Source: Opeltia flavorubescens (taxonomy: Eukaryota; Ascomycota; Lecanoromycetes; Teloschistales; Teloschistaceae). Taken from it: a stretch of DNA of 64,000 nucleotides. Below the pieces are notes generated by a model. The model worked only from the letters and a program-made list of their open reading frames with translations, was not told where the DNA came from and did no database searches. The translations under genes were made by a program, and so were the position numbers. Numbering within the stretch: position 1 is the first letter of the stretch; each line of letters starts with the position of its first letter. Positions 1-11,093 of this stretch are shown one piece after another. The stretch covers positions 806,001 through 870,000 of the forward strand of contig KE546977.1 in the NCBI GenBank assembly GCA_000442125.1, in the 5' to 3' direction.

Positions 1-439
1 ATGTCACAAAGCCACACGTGCCGTTACCAGGGCTGACCATCTGCTATCAGGAAATTGAACACATCCCCTGCAACACTGGATGACAAGGAAACCTTGAAGA
101 AATTTCTTACCACACCTCCAGTCAAGAAGATTGACCTCCACTTCCCACTCGGGCTTGAGGTCACTGCTCGCAACTTGAAGGGTGTGACAATCAAAGACGC
201 TCTGGATGCAATTCACAAACAATTCAAGAAAAAGGTATTTTCAAACTAAGAGCTACATTCGGAAGTTCATCGTTGATACGTGAAATCAGGCAGACGACGA
301 GCTCGAACTTCCTGTGTTAGCTGGCTTCGAATGGGATAAAGAGGAGTCATGGACAAGGTTGATTGTGCACCAGAAGAAGGAAGGTGCACCATCGACTGGA
401 GGCAAGAAGAAGAACAAGAAAGAAACCTACGATGAGTAG
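1..439 (+). CDS. DUF6699-like protein, 3' part only
   Basis: This is the C-terminal part of a gene whose 5' end lies outside the window or in upstream exons I cannot place. Coding starts after a splice acceptor ending at about 50, runs 51..234, skips an intron 235..289 (GTATTT..CAG, phase 0) and finishes 290..439 at TAG. The peptide reads TTPPVKKIDLHFPLGLEVT, then VTIKDALDAIHKQFKKK, then FEWDKEESWTRLIVHQKK, and ends in a lysine-rich tail. The pattern of a short beta region, 'VTIKDALDAIHKQF' and a tryptophan-containing end resembles the fungal DUF6699 domain, which has no known function; that assignment is from memory. No catalytic motif is visible. The exon junction is well supported because reading phase and sequence character continue across it. 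Confidence 0.6.
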
Positions 440-747
440 GCAACATGCTCCATGACGGGATCCATATCGAGCTTGCGAAGAAAGGAATGTATGATAAAGC
501 CAAGATTAATACGGTCTTAGTGATTCTACTGCCGTGTTTTCTGACAGGGTTCGATCATATAATACTGCACATTATATCTTTGGAGGCTATTGAGTTGTAA
601 CGTGGGATTGACTCCTGTAGCGTGTCGTAAATATTATTTGATTTGACGGAAATTTTTGTGCGATTGGCATCTGGAAAGCTAGTGTGCTGACTAATGATAT
701 GGCTTTGAGGATTGCTTCTGCTTCAAGATTGATGGTAAGCCCTCGTA
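440..747. other. intergenic, promoter of the FAD oxidoreductase
   Basis: About 308 bp between the stop of the DUF6699-like gene and the start of the FAD oxidoreductase. It is AT-rich with no open frame worth calling. It should hold the 3' UTR of the first gene and the promoter of the second. No specific site was recognised. Confidence 0.5.
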
Positions 748-2166
748 ATGATGGATGAACGTGCTGTGATCGTGCCTGTCGCCCCAAGATCAAATCCAAC
801 CTCCTCATACTGGCAAGATCCTCCTCACCAGTATGCAACACATCGGACCACTAGCGACCTCCCTTGCTCGGCTTCGACTGTTATCATAGGATCAGGAATT
901 ACTGGTGCGAGCATTGCATACAATCTNCTTGCTCAGCATGGCAGTTCCTCGGTATTGATGCTCGAAGCACGTACTGCATGCTCGGGAGCAACTGGACGCA
1001 ATGGTGGGCACACCAAGTCCGCAAGTTACCGCGCCTTTCTCGACAATGTACAGGATCAAGGCGAGGAAGAAGCAGCGAAGATTGTCAGATTCGAGTACAA
1101 TTGTATGAAGGCAGTACATGCTTTTGCACGGGAACAAAAAATAGACTGTGACAGCTGGGAAGGAGAGACGGTCGACATCATATACGATCAGGGCCACTGG
1201 GTTCAAGCCAAAAAAGCAATCACTGAAATGAAAAGGATACTAGGAGACGGTGACCCTGCCGCGCAGCAAAGATTTCATGATGCTTCTGTAACGGAAGAGA
1301 AGTATTTGGTTGGCGGCGCCTTAGGCTCGGTGTCGTATGAGGCGGGTTCTATCAATGCGTACAAATTTGTGATGGGAGTATTGGAGCTTGCACTAAGCAA
1401 AGGCCTAAACCTCCAAACAGAGACCGCCGTGACAAGTATTAACCGCCCCGAAACCGACCAAAAGGGATGGGTTTTAGAGACATCACGGGGCCTTGTCCGG
1501 GCAGAAAGAGTCGTGTTGGCTACAAATGGGTACACTTCCTACCTTTACCCTCCTACTAGAGGTATTATAGTTCCCCTCCGAGGAACTGTTGCTGCGATGA
1601 GGCCTGGGACATCGTTGAGACAAGGGCTGCAATCGACATACTCATTCATATATGCTAACGGCTACGAGTACATGATATTTCGACCTGCCGGGTCGACGTT
1701 TGCGGGTGATCTCGTGATAGGTGGTTGCTCCACCAAGGTACCGAAAGAAGGACTGTATGAATGGGGAACGACTGATGACACTACCATGGACCCAGAGATT
1801 GCGCAATGCGTTATGGATAGCGCCGCACAATATTTTGGCTCTCATTGGGGTAAGGACCATCCAAGTGGCAGGATCAGGAAACAGTGGACCGGCATCATGG
1901 GCTATTCTTCTCAAGGGTTTCCGCTTGTCGGTCCAGTCCCAGATGAACGCGATCTCTGGATAGCTGCATCGTTTCAGGGCTCCGGGATGGTTCTTTGTTA
2001 TCAAACTGCAAAAGCTTTAGTCACAATGATGAACGGTGGGGATGATCAAAAGCTTGATGGATGGTTCCCTCGACCATTCCGAATGTCGAGAGAAAGACTA
2101 AAACACAAGTTCCGCGGACGGCTCCATGAGTCGTCTCCATTGAAATTCGAAGGTCACCAGCCGTAG
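748..2166 (+). CDS. FAD-dependent oxidoreductase (DAO family)
   Basis: Single-exon gene of 472 aa, a normal length for fungal DAO-type flavoproteins. Residues 44-55 form the Rossmann dinucleotide-binding strand-turn (TVIIGSGITGAS, GxGxxG at 48-53). The family's second signature follows shortly after (ACSGATGRNGGHTKS). The C-terminal part carries the conserved FAD-contacting stretch GIMGYSSQGFPLVGPVP and then ASFQGSGMVLCYQTAKA. This family oxidises amines, amino acids or N-methyl compounds with O2; the substrate cannot be told here. There is no signal peptide. The ATG at 748 (MMDERAV) is chosen as the first in-frame methionine; the family usually has a short extension like this before the Rossmann fold. 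Base 927 is an N in a CTN codon, so it is leucine whichever base is right. The next confidently coding neighbour is 3.7 kb away, so no cluster is implied. Confidence 0.9.
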   Translation: MMDERAVIVPVAPRSNPTSSYWQDPPHQYATHRTTSDLPCSASTVIIGSGITGASIAYNXLAQHGSSSVLMLEARTACSGATGRNGGHTKSASYRAFLDNVQDQGEEEAAKIVRFEYNCMKAVHAFAREQKIDCDSWEGETVDIIYDQGHWVQAKKAITEMKRILGDGDPAAQQRFHDASVTEEKYLVGGALGSVSYEAGSINAYKFVMGVLELALSKGLNLQTETAVTSINRPETDQKGWVLETSRGLVRAERVVLATNGYTSYLYPPTRGIIVPLRGTVAAMRPGTSLRQGLQSTYSFIYANGYEYMIFRPAGSTFAGDLVIGGCSTKVPKEGLYEWGTTDDTTMDPEIAQCVMDSAAQYFGSHWGKDHPSGRIRKQWTGIMGYSSQGFPLVGPVPDERDLWIAASFQGSGMVLCYQTAKALVTMMNGGDDQKLDGWFPRPFRMSRERLKHKFRGRLHESSPLKFEGHQP

Positions 2167-2535
2167 TAAGTAAATGCTTCGTCCGGCAGAGTCTTCCATC
2201 CGATGGTGGTCCGGCCACTGTAACACTTGGTGCTGTGCTCAAAATCGAAAGATTTTTCCGCGCTGCCCTTGAAGATCGCATTGGTAGGTAGAGGTGCAGG
2301 GAACTTGGTGGTGCGGCTGCATGGCAGCTCTTGCATCAATTCAAGTACAGCTTTACTAGAGTCTGACATTGCCTGCTAAACGGTAAGAATCCGCTCGTGT
2401 CTATGTTGTAGAAAGTACTCAATCGAACCTGTGGCGTCTGTCTTCTTCTTCTTCTCCTCCATACCGTTCTGCTTGCGTTCCCAGTCTATTAGATACTGCA
2501 TCCGACTCTGCCCTCGGCTGAGTGCCTCGTTTTGC
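2167..2535 (-). CDS. possible small hypothetical gene, structure uncertain
   Basis: Two stretches on the minus strand look coding. One begins with an ATG near 2541 and contains ALSRGQSRMQYLIDWERKQ followed by a Glu/Lys run. The other begins with an ATG at 2369 (MSDSSKAVLELMQELP) and ends FEHSTKCYSGRTTIGWKTLP then a stop near 2154. I could not join them with a GT..AG intron that keeps phase, so either they are separate, an exon is missing, or one is chance. I do not recognise a family. The second peptide slightly overlaps the 3' end of the FAD oxidoreductase on the other strand, which is common for convergent fungal genes. Confidence 0.3.
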
Positions 2536-5500
2536 TGTCTCATGAGGGAGGTATTGTAAGTGTCAACGCTTGCCGCGTATTCACGAACGGCATGAGCGGT
2601 GAAGAGCGAGGATGGATGGAACTTGGTCGGGATGGATGGTTGAGAAGGGTCGCTGAGGATCGAGGCAAATCATCGGTAAAAGTTCCTCAGCCGTACAGAT
2701 GGAAAAGTAGGCAACCAGATGGAAAAGGGGGGTCACGCTTACGACATTGCGGCACCAGCTTCTTGAACCACCACGAGTCTATGTGCACAACAAGAGAGGA
2801 GTGGGATGAGTGGTCTCACAATGAAAGAGGAAACCGGAGAGCTGGGTATGAAGTACAGGATGCTTGAGGAGGACGAAAGGGGCATTGAGCAGGTATATAT
2901 GGATCAGTACAAGCGCAGCAAGACATCACCCCTGGAGGTCATGAAGGTGCAATTCACTGTGGCCAACCCAATGAACCAAGGGCGCCACTCTCTTGCGCAC
3001 AGGATGCTTGTCCCGAGCTTCAGGAGGGTAGTGAAGGAGCATCAAAGACTGGAGCTTCGTATCATTGAGCCCCCAGTCCTGTTAATTGCCCTTCTGGCGC
3101 TTGTCAAGGTGGTGAAGATTGAGTCATTACTCTGCAGCAAGCATGAGGACAAACCCATGGCGTGCAGGAGACGGACAAGCTGCCCCAGAACCGGGGCGTC
3201 TGATGGCTGCCATCAAACATCGATAATAGCGGGTCTCGGTGTCGAAAGTCTAATGAAAGGAAGGTAGACGCTGACTGCTGTGATCTACAGGTGCAGTCAA
3301 TATCTTACTCTTGCGCACGCCGCATTCAGATCTGGTCAGCTTGGAATGCCACACAGCAGTCCGAGACAGACTCTTCTCCCCAAACCGCTCTTGCGAGTCG
3401 GCCGATCATACGGGCTTCTCCTAGAGCGACTGATTGAATGCTTACGCCTCGCTTCAGCTGCACCCATACTGGATACCGACGGTGCTCCTGTCCTGTACAC
3501 AACATCAAAACTGCGACGTTTGACCCTCGACGCTCAGCTCACGACACGAAGTAGGAGCGTTCCATGACAAGCATGTCCACGGCGGGGTGCATCTGGCCTT
3601 GCGTCTGTAATAGGAAGCGATAGGCTCTCCCAGGCCATCTGTTGGGGGCGTGATCAAATCGGAAGCCGGCCATGCATTCCCCGGATCAGTAACAACCACA
3701 AAGCACAACGACCCTCCCTTAGCGTGGCGGGTAAGGAACCACTACTACCCGTTACGTTACTCCAGCATTATCTAAGGCCTCGCAAGGCTAATCTTGATGA
3801 AGCAGCGTTTGCTGCTGTCTGTCACAGTGGATGATGCGGCATCTCTTCTTCATGCTGACCTCAACAAATCGCTGTCGCCCTTTTCAGCCATCGATCAGTT
3901 CTGGATCCAGGTACTCGTAAAGCTGCAGCAAACCGTGGACTGATCATGTATACGAATACGTACCATCTCGGAAGACCGCCTTTACCGTCGAGGTTTCCCG
4001 AGCCACGCGAATGAGAAGATTCCATCAACCTTCCATGCATCCGCTGCAATTTCGCATAATACAACCCCTGGTGTTTGCCCCCACGATTCAGCAGACAGCC
4101 AGAAATCCATCACGGAACATTTCATCACTAGTTGCAGCAAGCTTAAAGTCAGCGCCCTTTCTTTGCCAGTCATCCCCCCCATCTCGGGTCATTTCCAACT
4201 TGCGATTGGAGAGCATCAATTGACGGATAAGCATACCGCTGTTAAATTTACGCGAAAATTCCATGTGCCAACTTCGGCGCAGCCGCCTTACACCACGGGT
4301 ACCACGGGGCAGCCACCGGATGAAATTTCTCATGTCGGTCTTCGTCATTTGGAAATTCGTTCATTCAAATCGATCCTACCTCCTCTTGGCTTGACATGTC
4401 CACCCTGTTTCCGTTGACTTCGATTCGACCGCTAATACAGCGCGGCTATACCTGCAATATTAAATCACCATTGACTTTTTCTGTCGGATAGTCCACGCGA
4501 TCCTCACCCCGAGCCTTGCAGATAGCACATGACTATCCGCATCTTGGATACAGGCTGTATCAGTAAGCAGGCGGACCATTTCAGCCCTTCATACCACGCA
4601 TGTAGGAGGCTCCTCAAGCTCAAACACATCTGCTGGGCGAATAACGAACCAACGCTCAAAAAGTGATCTCCTGTAACGTCTCATTATCGCTCGCTCCTAC
4701 TCAAATCCTGGCCTTCAAAGTATGTAAAGTGCATTTGGGAATGAATTGTCGACGGCGTAAAATACGTCTGTACGCTGTGAGATGTGCCGGCAACTTCTCA
4801 TTTCTAAGAGCGTACCCAACTGACTGCTCACCTGTGTCAAAGCCTTTCAGGCTCGAAGGGATCTCTATGTCCATCAGCTCTGATAACACGATAGTGGCCT
4901 TCGCCGGATATTGTTTTGGCGAGCATGCGCCTTATAATTTGCTTATACATTTGAACATTCAATTGGGCTGATGGCAAACCGCTCAGGCAAGAACCAGGGA
5001 ACATGTGACTATGATATTCAACGAGGTAAGTCAGTATTGTAGGATGCCCACGAATAGTGATTTACGTTACCGAATGCGTAAGATGGATAGTCCGGAAAGC
5101 CAGGAGGTCAGACTATGTATTTGTCTTACGTAAACTTTCATAATACAAATATCATCGAATATTATCATCTTTCCACAGAGTGATGACGATTCTTTGTTGA
5201 AAGGATGGCTAGCTGTAGCGTTGAGATGGCCGCAATGGAGAGGAAAAGTGGTTGTCGCTTGATCTTACTTACAGGAGATCTGATTTTCCCATACAATATT
5301 TGCGCGTCGGAAAGGCAAAAGAACCAAATAACTGACGTGGAAACACACTACACCTTCTAAGATGGATCCAAACGTATTTGCTCGGCGTGAACCGTGCACT
5401 AAGTTCCTCATATTAACATATACTGGCTCCTCTCGTAGAATGCCGATCCATTTGCCTATAATGTTGCTTGCCCACATCCAAAAGGCTCCAGAATCCTCTG

Positions 5501-5842
5501 TGACGCAGCATTATCAGCAGCTGTACACAAGTCCATGATACCGTCAAGTCGACCTCATCATCGATATTCAAATCCGTTGATGGTCCTTGATCGATGCCTT
5601 TCCCATCATAGATGGCAACTTAGCTTCAACATCACCTTTATTAAGTAACGCGAGATAGATTTCCCAACGGTGGTCCCTACAAATAGGGATCACGCGGCGA
5701 GATCGCCATACAGGAGACTAGCGGAAGACCAAAATGATATTGTTCAGTGGTTGTTCTTGAGGCTCGAATTCAAGGGTATATTTTGTCATACTCTCGATAG
5801 GGCGAGTTGCTGGAGATGGATCCTCGCTGATGCAAATCTCGA
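2536..5842. other. gene-poor region of 3.3 kb
   Basis: No frame on either strand shows a recognisable domain or a convincing exon chain. The longest open stretch (153 codons on the plus strand, 2806-3267) has no family resemblance I can name. I see no terminal repeats, target-site duplications or transposase motifs. It may hold lineage-specific or decayed genes, long UTRs or regulatory DNA. Confidence 0.5.
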
Positions 5843-6990
5843 CTATCTCGATATATCGATCAGATCTGGATTGAACGTAGCCCAGGTGGCACAGAGAACC
5901 ACATAAAGGACAAAATCGAACCCCAGAGCGCTCACGGCCGGATCACGGTTGATCGCGGTCAAAATCGTGGTGAAACTGTTCTCATTCATGGCAACGTACG
6001 TCTGCTGTATGCAAAGTATAAGGGAGCAAAGAAAACCCAGGTTATAGGAGGCAAGATAGCCGGAATGAATGCTGCTGGCAGCAATAGACTTCGGAGAAAA
6101 TACCTCAAAGAGCGGGATCCGGAAGACAAACGGACAGAGCAGGAGCAGTCGTATGACAAAAACGACTGACACAAATGCAGGCTCGTTGAGCACAAAAGGC
6201 GCGCTGAAGACGAAGAGGTAATATGCTAGTAGCGGGAGGCACTGCACCGGCAGACCTGGTACCTTCATCATTCTGCTAGCATCTGGAACAGGAAAGAGTA
6301 TCATGGCCACGAAGAATAGGCTTTGTGCAAACGAGATTGGGAGGATTTGTCCTATGCACAGGTAGGCCCATAAATGCGGTACTTGGCGACGAGATCCTGC
6401 AGAAGTTCTTATCAGCTACGGGTGCTGTCGTTGAGATATACTGGCTCACCCTCAATGCTGATGAAGAGCGCAGAGGCTGCGGAGACAAGCAGGGCCTGGA
6501 GAGTCCACCAGAAGATGGCGCTATTCTGACAGATGGTCTTCGCGAAGTGATAAAACAACGCAGACTCGGTCAGCCATTGCCACAAATGGACAATAATGCC
6601 TAGCTTCGACGAGCTCAGAAGATAGTCGGGAGAGTATGAGCCTGATGGCACCGCTAAACCCTTGAATTGGGCCCAGTCTCGGTACGAAGATATAAGATAA
6701 CTCAACATGTGATAGGAAAGACTAGAGAAAATTAAGACGGCAAGAGCTACAAGTACCTGCAATTGCTTAGAGGCTGGCTTCGTTTGTTTGGGGGTAAAGC
6801 TCAGCCGATAACGATAGGCTTGGTACAAATCAAGGACTATCATGGCGGTAAGAATAAGCGCTGCAAGCACATAGCCAATGAAAAGACATGCTCCAGTTAC
6901 ATTGTGCATCGGAGTTCCATTGTCATCTACCAAAGCCATGGCCGGTTTGTTCAAGGAAGAAATTCTTCTAATTGAGGTCCCATCAAGCAT
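5843..6990 (-). CDS. multi-spanning integral membrane protein, function unknown
   Basis: Two exons: 6990..6450 and 6396..5843, 364 aa. The intron (GTGAGC..CAG, 53 bp) is supported because joining across it gives the continuous stretch SIEGSRRQVPHLWAYLCIGQ. About seven or eight hydrophobic segments are visible, beginning NVTGACLFIGYVLAALILTA and ending FDFVLYVVLCATWATF. Between them are the soluble patch LWQWLTESALFYHFAKTICQ and a tryptophan pair (FWWTLQALL), a pattern I recall from fungal integral membrane proteins of unknown role. The frame stays open upstream to about 7062, but the first true ATG in frame is at 6990 (MLDGTSIRRIS). An N-glycosylation sequon (NVT) lies just before the first span. 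It follows the amino-acid permease on the same strand, with 389 bp between. I infer only a membrane role, perhaps transport or sensing. Confidence 0.75.
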
Positions 6991-7379
6991 TATACTCGAG
7001 ATGCTGGAGAGAATACGACGATGGAATTGGCTGTGTACGTAGTCGATTGCGTCATGAAACAAGTGGCCAGTCTAGTCTGCTGAACTACAGGCTAGTAAAT
7101 GAGTCTGACATCAAAGTAACCTGTGGATTGCATGGAATGAGCTGTGGAATCCAAATGAGAACTCCGAGGCGCGAGCGGAAATCCCAGAGAGTCATTGTCG
7201 CTGGCCTGGCTCCTCAAAAACCCATCTTAATAGAGTCCCAAAGATATTCAATCGATACACATACCTACGAAGAAATATGGAGCGAGTTGGCCATTCAGTC
7301 GAACAGAAAGTTGAGAACTTTTTCAAACTTGTTACTAAAGACTCGTTAGTCACTACTACCCGAATTCCAGTTTGGATCC
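6991..7379. other. intergenic between permease and membrane protein
   Basis: 389 bp separating two minus-strand genes. It should carry the permease 3' UTR and the promoter of the membrane protein. Open frames on the plus strand here have no family resemblance. Confidence 0.4.
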
Positions 7380-9567
7380 CTACCTAGGTGGACTTGGTAC
7401 AAAGTTTCTAGTATATTCCTCAATCGCTTCGACGTCTTTCCTCAAATCAACATCCGCTGCTTTGATTATCTTCGTTCCCTTCAAGATCTTCCAGCCAAAG
7501 TATAGTAGAGGAAAGACGCCAACCATTGTGTAAGAAAAGAAGAAGGAGGTAATCTGCCAGTTCCCGTGTATGAAGACGGTGAAACCGTTTAACAAGGCCA
7601 TCGTGAGGCAACCGGACAATGCATACCAAGCAAGGAAGGGCTGCCATCTCCCTTTGTACGGGAGGCTTTCTCTAGAGAGTCCTTGCACATCACACGCCCT
7701 TTTGAACCGCGTGTACGTGAACGCAATGACAGAAAAGTTGATCAACTGTGACGCCGTAATCTGCTTCTATCTCAGCCTTTTCCTTTTTGGGCAAGATGGT
7801 TCGAGGATCACTGACGACACTGACAAACCATTTCAACACTGTCGCGGTACCGTTACTGACTTGAAGGAAGCTAATCAAGCTGATGAGCAGCACAACGATG
7901 ACACAGTATATAGGAACACCGTTCTTCATGCATCGAGTGAGAATCCTAGGCGCTCGTCCCTCCAAAGCCAGGCCGTACAACGATCTCGAAGCGCAGTAGA
8001 CGTAGCTGTTTCCCGCACTGAACGAGGCCGAGAAAACCAGCGCATTCACAATGTCGGGTAGTACTCCGATGCGAAGTCTGTTCATCGCGATCACATAGGG
8101 GCTGGCCGCAGCTCCTGGCTTGCCGTCGTTGATGGCGTCCGAGATCTCCTGACTGTCATAAGGCACGTTGATTCCCACGGCCAAACTTCCGAGTACAAAG
8201 AATGCCGTCAATCTCCCAAACACCTTGTTGTACGCTCTCGGCATCACGACTCTGGGGTTTTCTGCTTCCCCAGCTGCCATACTGACATAGTCGGGGCCCG
8301 AGATGGTATAACTTGCAAAGACAAGGCACACCATGAAGCCTACGAACCGTCCAAGCGAGCCGGTCGAATAAACCTCGGCGAAAGCACCTGGGTCTTGCCA
8401 ATATCGAAAGCCAAACCGATCATGCAGAGGGTTACCACCGACCATGGTGATAAAAGTGTAGAGGATCAGCCCGACGGCCAAGACGACTTTACCCAGAGCA
8501 AGCCAGAATTCAGATTCACCATACCACTTGACAGCAAACAGGTTGATAAAGCTGGTTGATTCAGTAAGCAGTCAACGGCAGAGGTTTTGGAACTCTGACG
8601 CATAAACAACCAGAATCATCGCAATCATCCCCCCTGTCGGGACTATATCGCTCCAGTAATGGATGATCAGATTACAGGCCACAATTTCGAAGGGCACGAG
8701 CATCACTTCTAGAACGAAGAAATTGTAGCCTGCGGCGACGCCGAACGCTTCGTCGACATATCTGCCAGCGAAGCGAATGAATGGGGATGATATCGGTAAA
8801 TAGGTCACCATTTCTGCCATGCCTGCTCCAAGGTAAGTGACTGCCGCTACCGAAAGACACTCGGGACGATGAGAGTGTAATCCCGCGGTCAGCGGACATC
8901 ACGCCAATGGGTGGAGAGCTGATGGAGAGAGTTCGCGAAGTATATTGCCTCCATAGTGTCTCACAGATCTCTCACGCACGTCAGTTTCAAGGGAAGTCTT
9001 ACAAATAGTAATCGCTAGGATGAAAGTGCACCTGATTTGGATCACAATTTCAATCCCAGTCGTGAGTCGATTCTAGATACGCTTTCACATCCGGGGCACC
9101 AGATCAACCTACCATAAAGTAAAAGCAATAAATAATGAACCCGGCCCTCCCTGCTCATAGCTTTAGCATATCAACGCATCAGTATAAGGGCCAGTACGTA
9201 CTTGTATCAATGGCTGTCCTTTTTCTTGTCAGCATAGATCCACAAAGAGCAGTGTGACAGCTTCGAGAATACCGATCTGGACGAATAGTGCCGTACCGAT
9301 GGTCCTACATACGCTCAGGTCTCTGGAGCAAATCATAATGGTGACTATGGGTTCGTACCCTCCAATACCAATCAACTGGATGTGCCGTGACTTCAGCCTC
9401 CGATGCGTAGAATCAGAGGCCGGTTTCAAAGAATTGCCGTCCGTCGGAGAATCGAGGACAGCTTTCTCAATCTCGTGATTGTTCGTAGCAGCAAACCTAC
9501 CAGCATTGCTCCCCTCTTGTTGCAATTGCAACCCACCCTGAGTAGCTTCGAAAGCAGTGGAATCCAT
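7380..9567 (-). CDS. amino-acid permease (APC superfamily, YAT type)
   Basis: Plasma-membrane amino-acid/H+ symporter of the fungal YAT family. Exons placed: 9567..9359, 9304..9273, 9218..9202, 9150..9113, about 8859..8600, 8551..7816 and 7760..7380. The junction between 9113 and 8859 is not resolved: a donor after TTA-TG and the next clear frame differ in phase, so a small extra exon may exist. Family marks in order are RRLKSRHIQLIGIGG-TIGTALFVQIG (first span), GGPGSLFIAFT, AEMVTYLPISSPFIRFAGRY, GGNPLHDRFGFRYWQDPGAF, GPDYVSMAAGEAENPRVVMP, SAGNSYVYCASRSLYGLALE and FVSVITASQLINFSVIAF. The cytosolic N-terminus is about 65 residues, polar, and lacks a signal peptide, as usual. Substrate cannot be predicted. 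The N-terminal ATG at 9567 (MDSTAFEATQ) is the most plausible start. Confidence 0.88.
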
Positions 9568-10013
9568 GCTCTTTTGACGAAAGGAAAATAAGACAATAAA
9601 AATCAAGAGGACTGGGACGGGTCCGAGAAGAGAAGCATCTTCGACCTTAGTTACCCAATTGCCAAGCGGACGCCCAGATGACGGACAGGTGAGAAGCACA
9701 GCAGTAGCATATTCCAGCTAGTCGAACCGGGGCGTTCGATTTAGCTTACGTCGGAGCGGAGTAAGGTGTTTGGGGGGGGTCTAGGCGGGATTGCTTTACT
9801 CTTTCTCCACGGCCGATGCTTTTAGCGTGCTCTCTTTTTACGGGAAATCTATTTTGACCTTAATTTGCTGATTATTGTGGCCATATCAATATTTTTACTG
9901 GATCCGCATCGGATATTGTTCGAAAAGTAACAAGCATTGCTACCTAGGAGAGATAGTGCGCCTCTATCCCTACTTCAAAAGATTACTCTCCCCTAGTTCG
10001 AATCCCCCCAATC
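9568..10013. promoter_or_regulatory. divergent promoter: permease / prefoldin 5
   Basis: 446 bp between the permease start (minus) and the prefoldin-5 start (plus), so it must serve both. It contains a homopolymeric G run near 9770. No defined factor site was recognised. Confidence 0.5.
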
Positions 10014-10785
10014 ATGGCTTCAAAAGAACCACCAGCCCAGGGACAACCCAGTACGACTCCCTTGCCCTGATTCCCTTCTTCTGTCCCTAATACCGCGCAG
10101 TCAACCTCTCCACCCTTCCTATCCCTCAGCTCACATCTATCAAAAATCAACTGACTCAGGAACTTCAACATCTCACAAATTCCTTCGCCCAACTGCGGGC
10201 CGCGCAGACCAAATTCAGAGATTGCATCAACAGCGTTCGAGACGGGATAGAAAAGAAGGAGAAGGAGGGTAGGTGTCTTCAGTTCGTGTTGGTTGAAGAG
10301 TTGCATGGGTTTGTGGAGGCGTGAGAAAGCCGAGGAAGCTGACCTGGGATATGGAGGACTGCAGGAACTCTGATACTTGTACCCCTTACACCATCATTAT
10401 ATGTGCCCGGCAGACTCGCATCTACAGAGACTGTATTAGTGGACATTGGTACCGGTTTCTACGTTGAGAAGGTCCGCTCGTGCCCCGGCCATCCAGGACT
10501 TCAGACGTAGGACCTTGAAAATGACAGAACAAACAGACACCTTCCGATGCTCGCAAATTCTATTCATCCAAAGTTGATGAGCTTGGCAAGAATCTCAAAG
10601 ATCTAGAGACTATAGTCCAGGGGAAACAGGGGAATCTGAACGTCGTGGAAGATGGTGTGTGGCATGGTCTCGTATGATGTTGCCGAAACCCACTGACTTT
10701 GGATCTCGCAGTCTTACGGCAGAAAATGATCAGTGAATCTACCAGCAGTAGTCAGGACGCAAAAGGTCGTGGGGGTGACGGATAA
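10014..10785 (+). CDS. GIM5: prefoldin subunit 5 (GimC alpha-type)
   Basis: Subunit of the hexameric cytosolic prefoldin chaperone, which passes nascent tubulin and actin to the CCT chaperonin. Five exons: 10014..10050, 10101..10268, 10365..10471, 10537..10654 and 10712..10785, giving 167 aa, close to the usual 150-170. All introns are GT..AG and phase-consistent. The N-terminal coiled-coil strand reads [20 protein letters not shown], then [18 protein letters not shown]. The beta-hairpin hub carries the subunit-5 hallmark [31 protein letters not shown]. The C-terminal coil continues [20 protein letters not shown]. The start is the first ATG ([10 protein letters not shown]), preceded by an A at -3. 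It diverges from the permease and converges with the large unknown protein downstream. Prefoldin subunit 1 lies 19 kb away. Confidence 0.93.
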
Positions 10786-11093
10786 GTGTAAGCCATGTTT
10801 CAGTACACTATGCTCATTGATCTATTTCCTTATTCCGCCCTGAAGAACTTCTCACCTATCGAAGCCCAAAGCCACGGTAGCAAATCTCCCCGAAGTAGTT
10901 CGTATCGATCAGTCTCTGAGCTCTCCATAACCGAAGCCCATGGACCGTGGCTTTACATTAATACGTTCACGTCCTTAGTGTTCTGCCACCTGAGCCTTCA
11001 CACTTCCTCCATTTTCCCAAACTCTGATTTTCGAATCTCCATGCGTTCTCCGTACTCACAAAGTACCGGTCTTCTAAAGGTTTCTGTGGCTCA
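10786..11093. other. convergent 3' region
   Basis: 308 bp between the stops of prefoldin 5 and the large minus-strand gene. It should hold both 3' UTRs. Nothing else seen. Confidence 0.4.

Noticed and set aside
2806-3267. 153-codon open frame on the plus strand
   Set aside because: No domain, no neighbouring exons, and composition unlike the window's real genes; left as unexplained sequence.
748-9567. Secondary-metabolite cluster (FAD oxidoreductase, membrane protein, permease)
   Set aside because: No core synthase, P450, methyltransferase or cluster regulator is present, and a 3.3 kb empty stretch separates the oxidoreductase from the others.
9990-10008. tRNA-like B-box (AGTTCGAATCC) just before prefoldin 5
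   Set aside because: No matching A-box, acceptor stem or cloverleaf could be drawn from the upstream bases; it lies in the 5' leader of the prefoldin gene.
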